64,000 nt of DNA from Hordeum vulgare subsp. vulgare (taxonomy: Eukaryota; Streptophyta; Magnoliopsida; Poales; Poaceae): contig NC_058518.1 of NCBI RefSeq assembly GCF_904849725.1, positions 390,463,581 to 390,527,580 of the forward strand. Direction: 5' to 3'. The position numbers were made by a program, and so were the translations under genes. Positions 10,824 to 21,929 of this stretch are shown here, piece after piece. The notes under the pieces are model-generated. The model did no database searches and was not told where the DNA came from. It saw only the letters and a program-made list of their open reading frames with translations. How positions within the stretch are numbered: position 1 is the first letter of the stretch; the number at the start of each line of letters is the position of its first letter.

Positions 10824-11996
10824 CCCAAATGCCTTGATCACCTCATCAAAACGTTTGTTCCAACTCCGAGATGCTTGCACCAGTCCATAAATGGATCGCT
10901 GGAGTTTGCACACCTTGTCAGCATTTTTAGGATCGACAAAACCTTCGGGTTGCATCATATACAACTCTTCCTTAAGGAAACCGTTAAGGAACGCCGTTTT
11001 GACATCCATCTGCCAGATTTCATAATCGAAAAATGCAGCTATTGCTAACATGATTCTGACGGACTTAAGCATCGCTACGGGTGAGAATGTCTCATCGTAG
11101 TCAACTCCTGGAACTTGTGAAAAACCCTTTGCCACAAGTCGGGCTTTATAAACGGTCACATTACCGTCAGCGTCCGTCTTTTTCTTAAAGATCCATTTGT
11201 TCTGAATAGCCTTGCGGCCCTCAGGTAGTATCTCCAAAGTCCACACTTTGTTCTCATACATGGATCCTATCTCGGATTTCATGGCTTCTAGCCATTTGTT
11301 GGAATCCGGGCCCACCATTGCATCTTCATAATTCGCAGGCTCATTGTTGTCTAACAACATGGTTGATAAGACGGGATTGCCGTACCACTCTGCAGCAGCG
11401 CGTGATCTCGTCGACCTGCGGGGTTCAACAGAAACTTGAACTGGAGTTTCATGATCATCATCATTAACTTCCTCCTCAACCGGCGTCGCAATGACAGAGG
11501 TTTCCCCTTGCCCTGCGCCACCATCCAGAGGGATGAGAGGTTCGACAACCTCATCAAGTTCTATCTTCCTCCCACTCAATTCTCTCGAGAGAAACTCCTT
11601 CTCGAGAAAAGCTCCGTTCTTAGCAACAAACGCTTTGCCCTTGGATTTGAGATAGAAGGTGTACCCAACTGTCTCTTTCGGGTAACCTATGAAGATGCAC
11701 TTTTCTGCTTTGGGTTCCAGCTTTTCAGGCTGAAGCTTTTTGACGTAAACATCACATCCCCAAACTTTAAGAAACGACAACTTTGGTCTTTTTCCATACC
11801 ACAGTTCGTATGGTGTCGTCTCAACGGATTTTGATGGTGCCCTATTTAAAGTGAATGCAGCTGTTTCTAATGCATAACCCCAAAACGATAACGGCAGATC
11901 GGTAAGAGACATCATAGATCACACCATCTCTAATAAAGTACGATTACGACGTTCGGACACACCATTACGCTGTGGTGTTCCAGGCGGTGTCAACTA
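10824..11996 (-). pseudogene. Integrase C-terminus and truncated RT of copia 1
   Basis: On the minus strand this continues integrase (the Glu in NGVSERR, then LPLSFWGYALETAAF) into the RT fingers and palm (ETFSPVAMLKSVR, MDVKTAFLNGFLKEELYM, CKLQRSIYGLVQASR). It ends at IKAFGF, upstream of the YVDD catalytic box, by fusion with the 3' LTR. Two adjacent stops near 11985 and one near 11918 sit at conserved Trp, Gln and Arg codons, consistent with C-to-T or G-to-A decay. The protein could not polymerise DNA. Confidence 0.88.
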
Positions 11997-12998
11997 TCAA
12001 ACAATTCCACATTGTCTTAAGTGAGAACCAAACTCGAAACTCAGATATTCACCCCCACGATCAGAACGAAGGAATTTGATCTTCTTGTTACGATGATTTT
12101 CAACTTCACTCTGAAATTGCTTGAACTTTTCAAATGTTTCAGACTTGTGCTTCATTAAGTAGACATAACCATATCTACTCAAATCGTCAGTGAAGGTGAG
12201 GAAATAACGATATCCGCCACGTGCCTCCACGCTCATCGGACCACACACATCGGTATGTATGATTTCCAACAAGTCACTTGCACGCTCCATTGTTCCGGAG
12301 AACGGAGTTTTAGTCATCTTGCCCATGAGGCATGGTTCGCGCGTCTCAAGTGAATCAAAGTCAAGTGACTCCAAAAGTCCATCGGTATGGAGTTTCTTCA
12401 TGCGCTTTACACCAATATGACCTAAGCGGCAGTGCCACAAAAACATGGCGCTATCATTGTTAACTCTAACTCTTTTGGTCTCAATGTTATGTATATGTGT
12501 ATTATCACTATCAAGATTCAATATGAACAATCCTTTCACACTGGGTGCATGACCATAAAAGATATTACTCATAGAAATAGAACAACCATTATTCTCTAAC
12601 TTAAACGAGTAACCGTCTCGCAATAAACAACATCCAGATATAATGTTCATGCTTAACGCACGCACTAAATAACAATTATTCAAGTTCATAACTAATCCTG
12701 ATGGTAACTGAAGTGAAACTCTGCCGACGGCGATTGCATCAACCTTGGAACCATTTCCCACGCGCATCATCACTTCATCTTTCGCCAGCCTTCGCCTATT
12801 CCGCAGTTCCTGTTTCAAGTTGCAAATATGAGCAACAAAACCGGTATTGAATACCCAGGCACTACTACGAGATCTGGTTAAGTACACATCAATAACATGT
12901 ATATCAAATATACGTGATTTTTCTTTGGACGCCTTCGTATCAGCCAGATACTTGGGGCACTTGCGCTTCCAGTGACCCATACCCTTGCAATAAAGCAC
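11997..12998 (-). pseudogene. Zinc knuckle, protease and integrase N-terminus of copia 1
   Basis: This is the middle of the copia polyprotein. It starts in the CCHC zinc knuckle (CKGMGHWKRKC), continues through protease and the integrase zinc domain (CRLGHIGVKRMKKLH, CLMGKMTKTPF), and reaches the integrase core with Asp in IHTDVCGP and LRSDRGGEY. The protease active site, normally DTGS, reads NTGF, so the catalytic Asp is lost. The integrase zinc region has REPC where two Cys are usual (CEPC), so one zinc ligand is missing. A frameshift near 12990 separates it from gag. Confidence 0.88.
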
Positions 12999-13750
12999 TC
13001 TGTTTCAGGCTTAGGTCCATCTTTGGGTTTCTTCGTCGGATTGGCAACAGGTTTGCCGCTCTTCTTTGAATTACCCTTCTTTCCTATGCCGTTTATCTTG
13101 AAACTAGTGCTCTTATTCACGATCAACACTTGATGTTCTTTACGGAGTTCTGACTCTGCGACTTTCAGCATCACGAACAACTCGCCGGGTGACTTGTTCA
13201 TCCCTTGCATGTTGTAGTTCAACACAAAGCCCTTATAGCTTGGCGGCAGTGATTGAAGAATTCTGTCAGTGATAGCCTCTTGCGGGAGTTCAATCCCCAG
13301 CTCAACTAGACGGTTTGAGTACCCAGACATTTTGAGCACATGTTCAGTGACAGACGAATTCTCCTCCATCTTGCAAGCATAGAATTTATCGGAGGTCTCA
13401 TACCTATCGATTCGGGCGTTCTTCTGAAAGATAAACTTCAACTCCTGGAACATCTCATATGTTCCATGACGCTCAAAGCGACGTTGAAGTCCTGGTTCTA
13501 AGCCATACAAGACTGCACATTGAACTACTGAGTAGTCCTCCTTACGTGATAACCAAGCGTTCTTAACATCTTGGTCAGCCGTAGTGGGTGGTTCATCTCC
13601 TAGCACGGCATCAAGGACATAATCCTTCTTCCCAGCTTGTAGGATCAACTTAAGATTACAAGCCCAGTCTACAAAGTTGCTTCCATCATCTTTCAACTTA
13701 GCTTTCTCTAGGAACGTATTAAAATTCAGGGTGACTGTCGCGTTAGCCAT
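12990..13750 (-). pseudogene. Gag of copia 1
   Basis: Gag forms the virus-like particle of the element. The Met at 13750 opens MANATVTLNFNTFLEKAKL, the usual start in this group, followed by a UBN2-type gag region (YEMFQELKFIF, DRILQSLPPSYKGF, GELFVMLKVAESELR). The open frame extends to 12878, but a frameshift at the first Cys of the zinc knuckle (ETECF) means the sequence after about 12990 is out of frame. It is otherwise close to full length, about 250 residues before the knuckle. Confidence 0.88.
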
Positions 13751-14990
13751 GATCTACAAGACAAATATATTCAAAGTGGACTTAGACTATGTTCAAGATA
13801 ATTAGAGTTTAACTTAATCAAATTACTTGCTAAACTCCCACTCAAAAAGTACACCTCTCTAGTCATTTGAGTGGTTCATGATCCAATTCTAGTAGCTCAA
13901 GTCCGATCATCACGTGAGTTGAGGATAGTTTCAGTGGTAAGCATCCCTATGCCAATCATATCAACTATATGATTCATGATCAACCTTTTGGTCTCATGTG
14001 TTCCGAGGCCATGTCTGCACATGCTAGGCTCGTCAAGCTTAACCCGAGTGTTTCGCGTGTGCAACTGTTTTGCACCCGTTGTATGTGAACGTTGAGTCTA
14101 TCACACCCGATCATCACGTGGTGTCTTGAAACGATGAACTGTAGCAACGGTGCACAGTCCGTGAGAACACAATTTCGTCTTGAAATTTTAGTGAGAGATC
14201 ACCTCATAATGCTACCGCCGTTCTAAGCAAAACAAGGTGCATAAAAGGATTAACATCACATGCAATTCATAAGTGGCATGATATGGCCATCATCAGGTGC
14301 TTCTTGATCTCCATCACCAAAGCACTGACACAATCTTCTTTGTCATTGGCGCCACACCATGATCTCCATCAACGTGTCGCCATCGGGGTTGTCGTGCTAC
14401 TCATGCTATTACTACTAAAGCTAACTCCTAGCAATATAGTAAACACATCTGCAAGCACAAACATTAGTTTAAAGACAACCCTATGGCTCCTGCCGGTTGC
14501 CGTACCATCGACGTGCAAGTCGATATTAACTATTACAACATGATCATCTCATACATCCAATATATCACATCACATCGTTGGCCATATCACATTACAAGCA
14601 TACCCTGCAAAAACAAGTTAGACGTCCTCTAATTGTTGTTGCATGTTTTACGTGGTGACCATGGGTATCTAGTAGGATCGCATCTTACTTACGCAAACAC
14701 CACAACGGAGATATATGAATTGCTATTTAACCTCATCCAAGGACCTCCTTGGTCAAATCCGATTCAACTAAAGTTGGAGAAACCGACACTCGCCAGTCAT
14801 CTTTGAGCAACGAAGCTACTCGTAGCGATGAAACCAGTCTCTCGTAAGCGTACGAGTAATGTCGGTCCGAGCCGCTTCGATCCAACAATACCGCGGAATC
14901 AAGAAAAGACTAAGAAGGGCAGCAAATCGCACATCACCGCCCACAAAAACTTTTGTTTTCTACTCGAGAAGACATCTACGCATGAACCTA
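13751..14990 (-). other. Untranslated leader of copia 1
   Basis: About 1.2 kb between the primer site and the gag start codon. No conserved coding frame is seen. It is homologous to the plus-strand leader of copia 2 (20701 to about 21930); both include CACGTGATGATC-type and CGTGCAAGTCGATATTAAC-type stretches. Such leaders carry the packaging and dimerisation signals in this group. Confidence 0.8.
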
Positions 14991-15003
14991 GCTCATGATG
15001 CCA
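14991..15003 (-). promoter_or_regulatory. Primer-binding site of copia 1
   Basis: The minus strand reads TGGCATCATGAGC, one base from the LTR edge. It is a variant of the initiator-Met tRNA complementary site (TGGTATCAGAGC) usual in plant copia elements. Confidence 0.88.
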
Positions 15004-15004
15004 C

Positions 15005-16853
15005 TGTTGGGGAACGTCGCATGGGAAACAAAAAATTTCCTACGCGCACGCAAACCTATCATGGTGATGTTCATCTACGAGGGGGATTTCAGATCTACGT
15101 ACCCTTGTAGGTCACACAGCAGAAGCGTTAATAAATGCGGTTGATGTAGTGGAACGTCCTCACGTCCCTCGATCCTCCCCGCCAACCGTCCCATGAACCG
15201 TCCCGCGATCCGTCCCACGATCCGCTCCGATCTAGTGCCAAACGAATGGCACCTCCGCGTTCAGCACACGTGCAGCTCGACGATGATCTCGGCCTTCTTG
15301 ATCCAGCAAGAGAGACGAAGAGGTAGATGAGTTCTCTGGCACCGTGACAGCGCTCCGGAGGTTGGTGGTGATCTAATCTCAGCAGGGCTCCGCACGAGCT
15401 CCGCTGAAACGCGATCTAGAGGAAAAACCGTGGAGATATGTGGTCAGGCTGCCGTGGAAAAGTTGTCTCAAATCAGCCCTAAAACCTCCGTATATATAGG
15501 TGGGAGGGGAGGGGCCTTGCCTTGGGGCACAAGAATCCCCAAGGGGTTCGGCCGAAGGGGGGGAGGAGGATTCCTCCTCCAATCCTAGTCCAACTAGGAT
15601 TGGAAGGTGGAGTCCTTCCCTTCCTTCCCACTTCCCCCTTTTTTATTTTCTCTTTGATTTTCTTATCTCCTGTGCAGGGGCCTCTCTGGGCTTGCCCACC
15701 AGCCCACTAAGGGCTGGTGCAGCACCCCTAAGGCCTATGGGCTTCCCTAGGGTGGGCTGCCCCCTCCCCCCCCCCCCCCGGTGAACATCCGGAACCCATT
15801 CGTCATTCCCGGTACATTCCCGGTAATTCCGAAAACCTTCCGGTAATCAAATGAGGTCATCCTATATATCAATCTTCATCTCCGGGCCATTCCGGAAACC
15901 CTCGTGATGTCCGTGATCTCATTTGGGACTCCGAACAACATTCGGTAACCAACCATATAACTCAAATACGCATAAAACAACGTCGAACCTTAAGTGCGGA
16001 GACCCTGCGGGTTCGAGAACTATGTAGACATGACCCGAGGAACTCCTTGGTCAATATCCAATAGCGGGACCTGGATGCCCATATTGGATCCTACATATTC
16101 TACGAAGATCTTATCGTTTGAACCTCAGTGCCAAGGATTCATATAATCCCGTATGTCATTCCCTTTGTCCTTCGGTATGTTACTTGCCCGAGATTCGATC
16201 GTCAGTATCCGCATACCTATTTAAATCTCGTTTACCGGCAAGTCTCTTTACTCGTTCCGTAATACAAGATCAAGCAACTTGCACTAAGTTACATTGCTTG
16301 CAAGGCTTGTGAGTGATGTTGTATTACCGAGTGTGCCCCGAGATACCTCTCGTCACACGGAGTGACAAATCCCGGTCTTGATCCATACTAACTCAACGGA
16401 CACCTTCGGAGATACCTATAGAGCATATTTATAGCCACCCAATTACGTGGTGACGTTTGATACACACAAAGCATTCCTCCGGTGTCAGTGAGTTATATGA
16501 TCTCATGGTCATAGGAATAAATACTTGACACGCAGAAAACAGTAGCAACAAAATGACACGATCAACATGCTACGTATATTAGTTTGGGTATGGTCCATCA
16601 CATGATTCTCCCAATGATGTGATCCAGTTATCAAGCAACAACACCTTTTACATAGTCAGAAGACCCTGACTATCCTTGATCAACTGGCTAGCCAACTAGA
16701 GGCTTGCTAGGGACAGTGTTTTGTCTATGTATCCACACATGTATCTAAGTCTTCATTCAATACAATAATAGCATGGATAATAAACGATTATCTTGATACA
16801 GGAATTATAATAATAACTTTATTTATCATTGCCTGTAGGGCATAAATCCAACA
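15005..16853 (-). repeat. 5' LTR of copia 1
   Basis: A complete 1,849-bp LTR from TGTTGGGGAACGTCGC to ATAAATCCAACA on the plus strand. A TATATATA box lies at 15491-15498 for minus-strand transcription. A stem-loop with 10-bp arms (CCAATCCTAG and CTAGGATTGG, 15579-15603) lies at 15579-15603. A C-run of about 12 bp sits near 15770. It is the partner of 9004-10823. Confidence 0.9.
15579..15603. other. Conserved stem-loop in copia LTR
   Basis: Perfect 10-bp arms CCAATCCTAG/CTAGGATTGG around a 5-base loop. The same position in copia 2 keeps an 8-bp stem (AATCCTAC/GTAGGATT, 20095-20115) although the base sequence differs. Compensatory change suggests an RNA structure in the transcript. Confidence 0.6.
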
Positions 16854-18825
16854 GAAAGGGCATAGGTTTCTGAACCCATGGTTCCCTTTCTTTAACATGC
16901 TTCCTAGCAGCGAAATCGTTCTTATCGTATCCCTTATTCTTAGGTTGTGGGTTATCAAGATCAACACGTTCAATCTCCACATCCTTATCATTGCTAGGTT
17001 GAGCATCATCATGAACATCACTATCGATATTATCATTAGGCTCATGTTCATCACCAGATTGCGTTTCAGCATCAGAAACAGAGACATCGTTTGGATTCTC
17101 GGGTGTAACAGCAACAGGGTTGCTACCGTGCAAGTTCATATCATCTTTATTCTTCTTCCTAGGATGACTAGGTGCATCAGTGCTAACTCCTTGAGAATCT
17201 TGTTCAATTCTCTTAGGATGACCCTCAAGATACAAAGGTTCCTGGGTCATTCTACCGCCTCTAGTGATGACTCTAACAGAATTGTCATTCAACTCATTGA
17301 GCAAGTCATTCTGAGCCTTAAGTACTTGTTCTACTTGAGTAGTAACCATAGAGGCATGTTTACTCAAGATCTTAAGATCTTTGACGTTTCTGTCCACACA
17401 AGCACTTAAGTGACTAAGCATACGAGCATTCTATTCCAATTGTGTGCTAACATAATCATTAAAACTTTGTTGTTTGGCAACAAAGTTATCAAATTCATCC
17501 AGGCATAAGCTAGCAGGTTTATCAAAAGGAATGTCACTCTCATTGAATCTACGAAGAGAATTTACCTCTACTACCTGTATCGGGTTATCAAGACCATGGA
17601 TCTCTTCCATAGGTGGTAGACTTTTGACATCTTCAGATTTAATGCCTTTCTCTTTAATATATTTCTTAGCTTCTTGCATATCTTTAGGACTGAGGAATAG
17701 AATACCTCTTTTCTTCGGAGTTGGCTTAGGAGGTGGTTCGGGAATAGTCCAAGCATTCTCATTGCACAAGATATTATTCAATAGGATCTCAGCTTGTTCT
17801 ACGGTTCGTTCCCTAAAAACACAACCCGCACAACTATCTAGGTGGTCCTTAGAAGCATCGGTTAGTCCATTATAGAAGATATCAAGTATTTCATTCTTCT
17901 CAAGAGGGTGATCATGCAAAGCATTCAGTAGCTCGACGAGCCTCCCCCAAGCTTGTGGGAGACTCTCTTCTTCAACTTGCGCAAAGTTGTATATTTCCTG
18001 CAAGGCAACTTGCTTCTTATGGGCAGGGAAATATTTCTCAAAGAAGTAGTAGATCATATCCTAGGGGCTACGCACACAACCAGGAGCAAGATTAGTGAAC
18101 CAAGTCTTAGCATCATCTTTTAGCGAGAAAGGAAACAGCTTGAGGATATAGTAGTGGCGGATCTTTTCCTCACTAGTGAATAGGGTGGCCATATCGTGCA
18201 GTTTGGTAAGATGTGCTCCAACCGTTTCAGACACATAACCGTGAAAAGGATCAGATTCGACCAGAGTGAATAACTCAAAGTCGACAGAGAATTCATAATC
18301 CTTATCGGTCACAAAGATAGGTGAAGTAGCAAACTTCGGGTCGTATTTCATTGTAGCGTTCAGAGATTTTTCTTTCCACTTGAGCAGTAATTTCTCAACA
18401 TCATAGCTATCCTTACAAGCAAGAAAGTCCTTAGCTATCTCTCCCTCCATAACATAACCCTCAGGCATATCAGGAAATTCATATCTAGGAGAGCTAGTTC
18501 TAACAGGCAAAATAGCAGGTTCTACTTCAATAGTATCAGCAGTTTCAGAAGTATCATCAAATCTAGCAGTAACTCTAGCAATTTGTGCATCAAGGAATGC
18601 ACCTAGTGGCAAAGAAGTATCAAGCATAGCATCATCACAAGCATCATGGACAACAGAAGTAGTATCATCAAGCACATGCGACATATCAAGATTTCTAGCA
18701 GGAGGTGGTGTCGCAAACTTACTCATAACTGAAGGTGAATCAAGTGCAGAGCTAGATGGCAGTTCCTTACCTGTCCTCGTAGTTGAGGGCAAGACTTTAG
18801 TTCTTGGATCTTTCGGATTCCTCAT
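16854..18825 (-). pseudogene. Gag of Athila-type element B (two nonsense codons, truncated)
   Basis: Three minus-strand open stretches (18825-18061, 18057-17431, 17427-16854) form one gag frame broken by TAG codons at 18058 and near 17428. The Met at 18825 lies about 50 bp from the primer site. Recognisable parts are a gag domain (LKLFPFSLKDDAKTWF, YFFEKYFPAHKKQ, ESLPQAWGRLVELL, IFYNGLTDASKDHLDS) and a long polar C-terminal region rich in Asp, Asn and Glu. It is cut at WVQKPMPF by the copia 1 LTR. The downstream protease and pol are not found on the other side of copia 1. Confidence 0.85.
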
Positions 18826-18876
18826 AGTGACCAGCAGACGTAAATCCCCAGTGACTCAGAGAATATAGCTATGCTT

Positions 18877-18893
18877 CCCCGGCAACGGCGCCA
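18877..18893 (-). promoter_or_regulatory. Primer-binding site of element B
   Basis: Minus strand TGGCGCCGTTGCCGGGG, identical in sequence to that of element A, 11 bp inside the LTR edge (GTGGGTTATCA, 18905). Confidence 0.88.
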
Positions 18894-18904
18894 GAAAATA
18901 GTCT

Positions 18905-19160
18905 TGATAACCCACAAGTTTAGGGGATCGCAACAGTTTTCGAGGGTAGAGTATTCAACCCAAATTTATTGATTCGACACAAGGGGAAGCCAAAGAATAT
19001 TCTCAAGTATTAGTAGTTGAGTTGTCAATTCAACCACACCTGAAAGATTTAATATCTGCGGCAAAGTATCAGTAGCAGAGTAGTGTGATAGCAACAGTAG
19101 CAACGGTAACCAGTAGCAACAAAGTGACAGCAGTAGCAGCAAAGTAACAGCGGTAGCAAC
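18905..19160 (-). repeat. LTR of element B, internal-side fragment
   Basis: Plus strand TGATAACCCACAAGTTTAGG marks the LTR edge. The segment runs to the GTAGCAAC repeat tract, where it is cut. The rest of the same LTR resumes at 27479 with CAACAGAGTAACAG. Confidence 0.85.
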
Positions 19161-19359
19161 CGATAGGCGAAGTACCAAACTTCGGGTCGTATTTCATCCT
19201 AGCGTTCAGAAAATTTTCTTTCCACTTGAGGAGTAATTTCTCAACATCATAGCTATCCTTACAAGCAAGAAAGTCCTCAGCTATCTCTCCTCCATAACAT
19301 AACCCTGAGGCATATCACGCAATTCATATCTAGGAGAGCTAGTTCTAATAGGCAATTCA
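19161..19359 (-). other. Filler DNA: displaced copy of element B-type gag
   Basis: About 200 bp that closely matches 18316-18519 of gag in the same orientation (GAAGTACCAAACTTCGGGTC against GAAGTAGCAAACTTCGGGTC), with several substitutions and one-base deletions. It sits between a broken LTR and a broken copia LTR. CAATTCATATCT occurs twice at its right end (19319 and 19353), and the join to copia 2 shares TATCT. It is not a gene; it looks like break-repair filler from another family copy. Confidence 0.75.
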
Positions 19360-20686
19360 TATCTCGGGGCCCACTCGGTAATACAACATCACACACAAGC
19401 CTTGCAAGCAATGTGACTTAGTGTAAGTTGCGGGATCTTGTATTACGGAATGAGCAAAGAGACTTGCCGGTAAATGAGATTGAAATAGGTATACGGATAC
19501 TGACAATCGAATCTCGGGCAAGTAACATACCGAAGGACAAAGGGAATGACATACGGGATTATAAGAATCCCTGGCACTGAGGTTCAAACGACAAGATCTT
19601 CGTAGAATATGTAGGATCCAATATGGGCAACCAGGTCCCGCTATTGGATATTGACCGAGGAGTCTCTCGGGTCATGTCTACATAGTTCTCGAACCCGCAG
19701 GGTCTGCACACTTAAGGTTCGACGTTGTTTTATGCGTATTTGAGTTATATGGTTGGTTACCGAATGTTGTTCGGAGTCCCGGATGAGATCACGGACGTCA
19801 CGAGGGTTTCCGAAATGGTCCGGAAACGAAGATTGATATATAGGATGACCTCATTTGGTTACCGGAAGGTTTTCGTGCATTACCGGAAAAGTTTCGGGCT
19901 CATCGGTAGTGTACTGGGAGTGCCGGGAGGGGTGCCGGGGACTATCAGGAGGGGTGTCACGCCCCAAGGGGTCTCATGGGCTATGGGAAGAGATAAACCA
20001 GCCCCTAGTGGGCTGGAATAAGTTCCCACTAAGGCCCGTAAGGTTTGAGAAGGAAAAAACGCAAGGTGGAAAGAGTTTCCAAGTGGGAAGGTCGAATCCT
20101 ACTCCAAGTAGGATTGGAGTAGGACTCCTCCACCTCCAATTTCGGCCAAAACTTTAGGTTTTGAGGCTGCCTCCTCCCCTCCCTCCCTCCTATATATAGT
20201 GGGGTTTTAGGGCTGATTTGAGACAACTTTTGCCACGGCATCCCGATCACATACTTCCACGGTTTTACCTCTAGATCGCGTTTCTGCGGAGCTCGGGCGG
20301 AGCCCTGCTGAGATTAGATCACCACCAACCTCCAGAGTGCCGTCATGCTGCCGGAGAACTCATCTACCTCTCCGTCTCTCTTGCTGGATCAAGAAGGCCG
20401 AGATCATCGTCGAGCTGTACGTGTGCTGAACGTGGAGGTGCAGTCCGTTCGGCACTAGATCGGAGCGGATCGTGGGACGGTTCGCGGGACGGTTCGTGGG
20501 ACGGTTCGCAGGGAGGATCGAGGGACGTGAGGACGTTCCACTACATCAACTGCGATCAATAATGCTTCTGCTGTGCAATCTACAAGGGTACGTAGATCGG
20601 AAATCCCCTCTCGTAGATGGACATCACCATGATAGGTCTTCGTGCGCGTAGGAAATTTTTTGTTTCCCATGCGACGTTCCCCAACA
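19360..20686 (+). repeat. Truncated 5' LTR of copia 2
   Basis: The LTR lacks its 5' end and starts at TATCTCGGGGCCCACTCG, which corresponds to 26151 of the intact 3' LTR. It ends TTCCCCAACA. A TATATATA box is at 20191-20198. Short GGGACGGTTCG repeats occur at 20470-20515, with a different copy number from the 3' LTR (27260-27310). Confidence 0.9.
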
Positions 20687-20687
20687 G

Positions 20688-20700
20688 TGGCATCATGAGC
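20688..20700 (+). promoter_or_regulatory. Primer-binding site of copia 2
   Basis: TGGCATCATGAGC, one base after the LTR end, as in copia 1 but on the plus strand. Confidence 0.88.
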
Positions 20701-21929
20701 TAGGTTCATGCGTAGATGTAATCTCGAGTAGAACACAAAAGTTTTTGTGGGCAGTGATGTGCGTCTTGCTTCCCTCCTTAGTCTTTTCTTGATTCCGCTG
20801 TATTGTTGGATTGAAGCGGCTTGGACCGACATTACTCGTACGCTTACGAGAGACTGGTTTCATCGCTACGAGTAACTCCGTTGCTCAAAGATGACTGGCA
20901 AGTGTCGGTTTCTCCAACTTTAGTTGAATTGTATTAGACCGAGGAGGTCCTTGGATGAGGTTAAATAGCAATTCATACATCTCCGTTGTGGTGTTTGCAT
21001 AAGTAAGATGCGATCCTACTAGATACCCATGGTCACCACGTAAAACATGCAACAACAATTAGAGGACGTCTAACTTGTTTTTGCAGGGTATGCTTGTGAT
21101 GTGATATGGCCAACGATGTGATGTGATATATTGTATGTATGAGATGATCATGTTGTAATAGTTAATATCGACTTGCACGTCGATGGTACGGCAACCGGCA
21201 GGAGCCATAGGGTTGTCTTTAAACTAACATTTGTGCTTGCAGATGCGTTTACTATATTGCTAGGACGTATCTTTAGTAGTAATAGCATGAGTAGCACGAC
21301 AACCCCGATGGCGACACGTTGATGGAGATCATGGTGTGACGCCGGTGACAAGAAGATCGTGCCGGTGCTTTGCTGATGGAGATCAAGAAGCACATGATGA
21401 TGGCCATATCATGTCACTTATGAATTGCATGTGATGTTAATCCTTTATGCACCTTATCTTGCTTAGAACGACGGTAGCGTTATGAGGTGATCTCTCACTA
21501 AAATTTCAAGACGAAATTGTGTTCTCCCCGACTGTGCACCGTTGCGACAGTTCTTCGTTTCGAGACACCACGTGATGATCAGGTGTGATAGACTCAACGT
21601 TCACATATAACGGGTGCAAAACAGTTGCACACGCGGAACACTCGGGTTAAGCTTGACGAGCCTAGCATGTGCAGACATGGCCTCGGAACACATGAGACCG
21701 AAAGGTCGAGCATGAATCGTATAGTTGATATGATTAGCATAGAGGTGCTTACCACTGAAACTATTCTCGACTAACGTGATGATCGGACTTGAGATAGTGG
21801 ATTTGGATCATGTACCACTCAAATGACTAGAGAGATGTACTTTTTGAGTGGGAGTTCTTAAGTAATATGATTAATTGAACTAATTTTCATGAACATAGTC
21901 TAATGGTCTTTGCGAATTACGATGTAGCT
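20701..21929 (+). other. Untranslated leader of copia 2
   Basis: Homologous in reverse to the copia 1 leader (13751-14990). No conserved frame. The start codon of gag is no longer clear because the region around 21930 has decayed. Confidence 0.75.

Larger units (their letters stand above)
9004..16853 (-). mobile_element. BARE/WIS/Angela-type Ty1/copia element (copia 1)
   Basis: The LTRs at both ends have the TGTTGGGGAAC (plus-strand) edge typical of this abundant Triticeae group. Between them, on the minus strand, are the primer site TGGCATCATGAGC, a leader of about 1.2 kb, gag, protease, integrase and a 5' part of RT. The order with integrase before RT marks it as Ty1/copia. RT stops before its catalytic YVDD and joins directly to the 3' LTR, so the rest of RT, RNase H and the polypurine tract are deleted. 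Outer flanks do not match (TCACT left, GAAAG right). Confidence 0.92.

Noticed and set aside
16854..16858. GAAAG right of copia 1 as a match to the chromovirus target duplication
   Set aside because: It is 18 kb from the chromovirus and belongs to a different insertion; the identity is coincidental.
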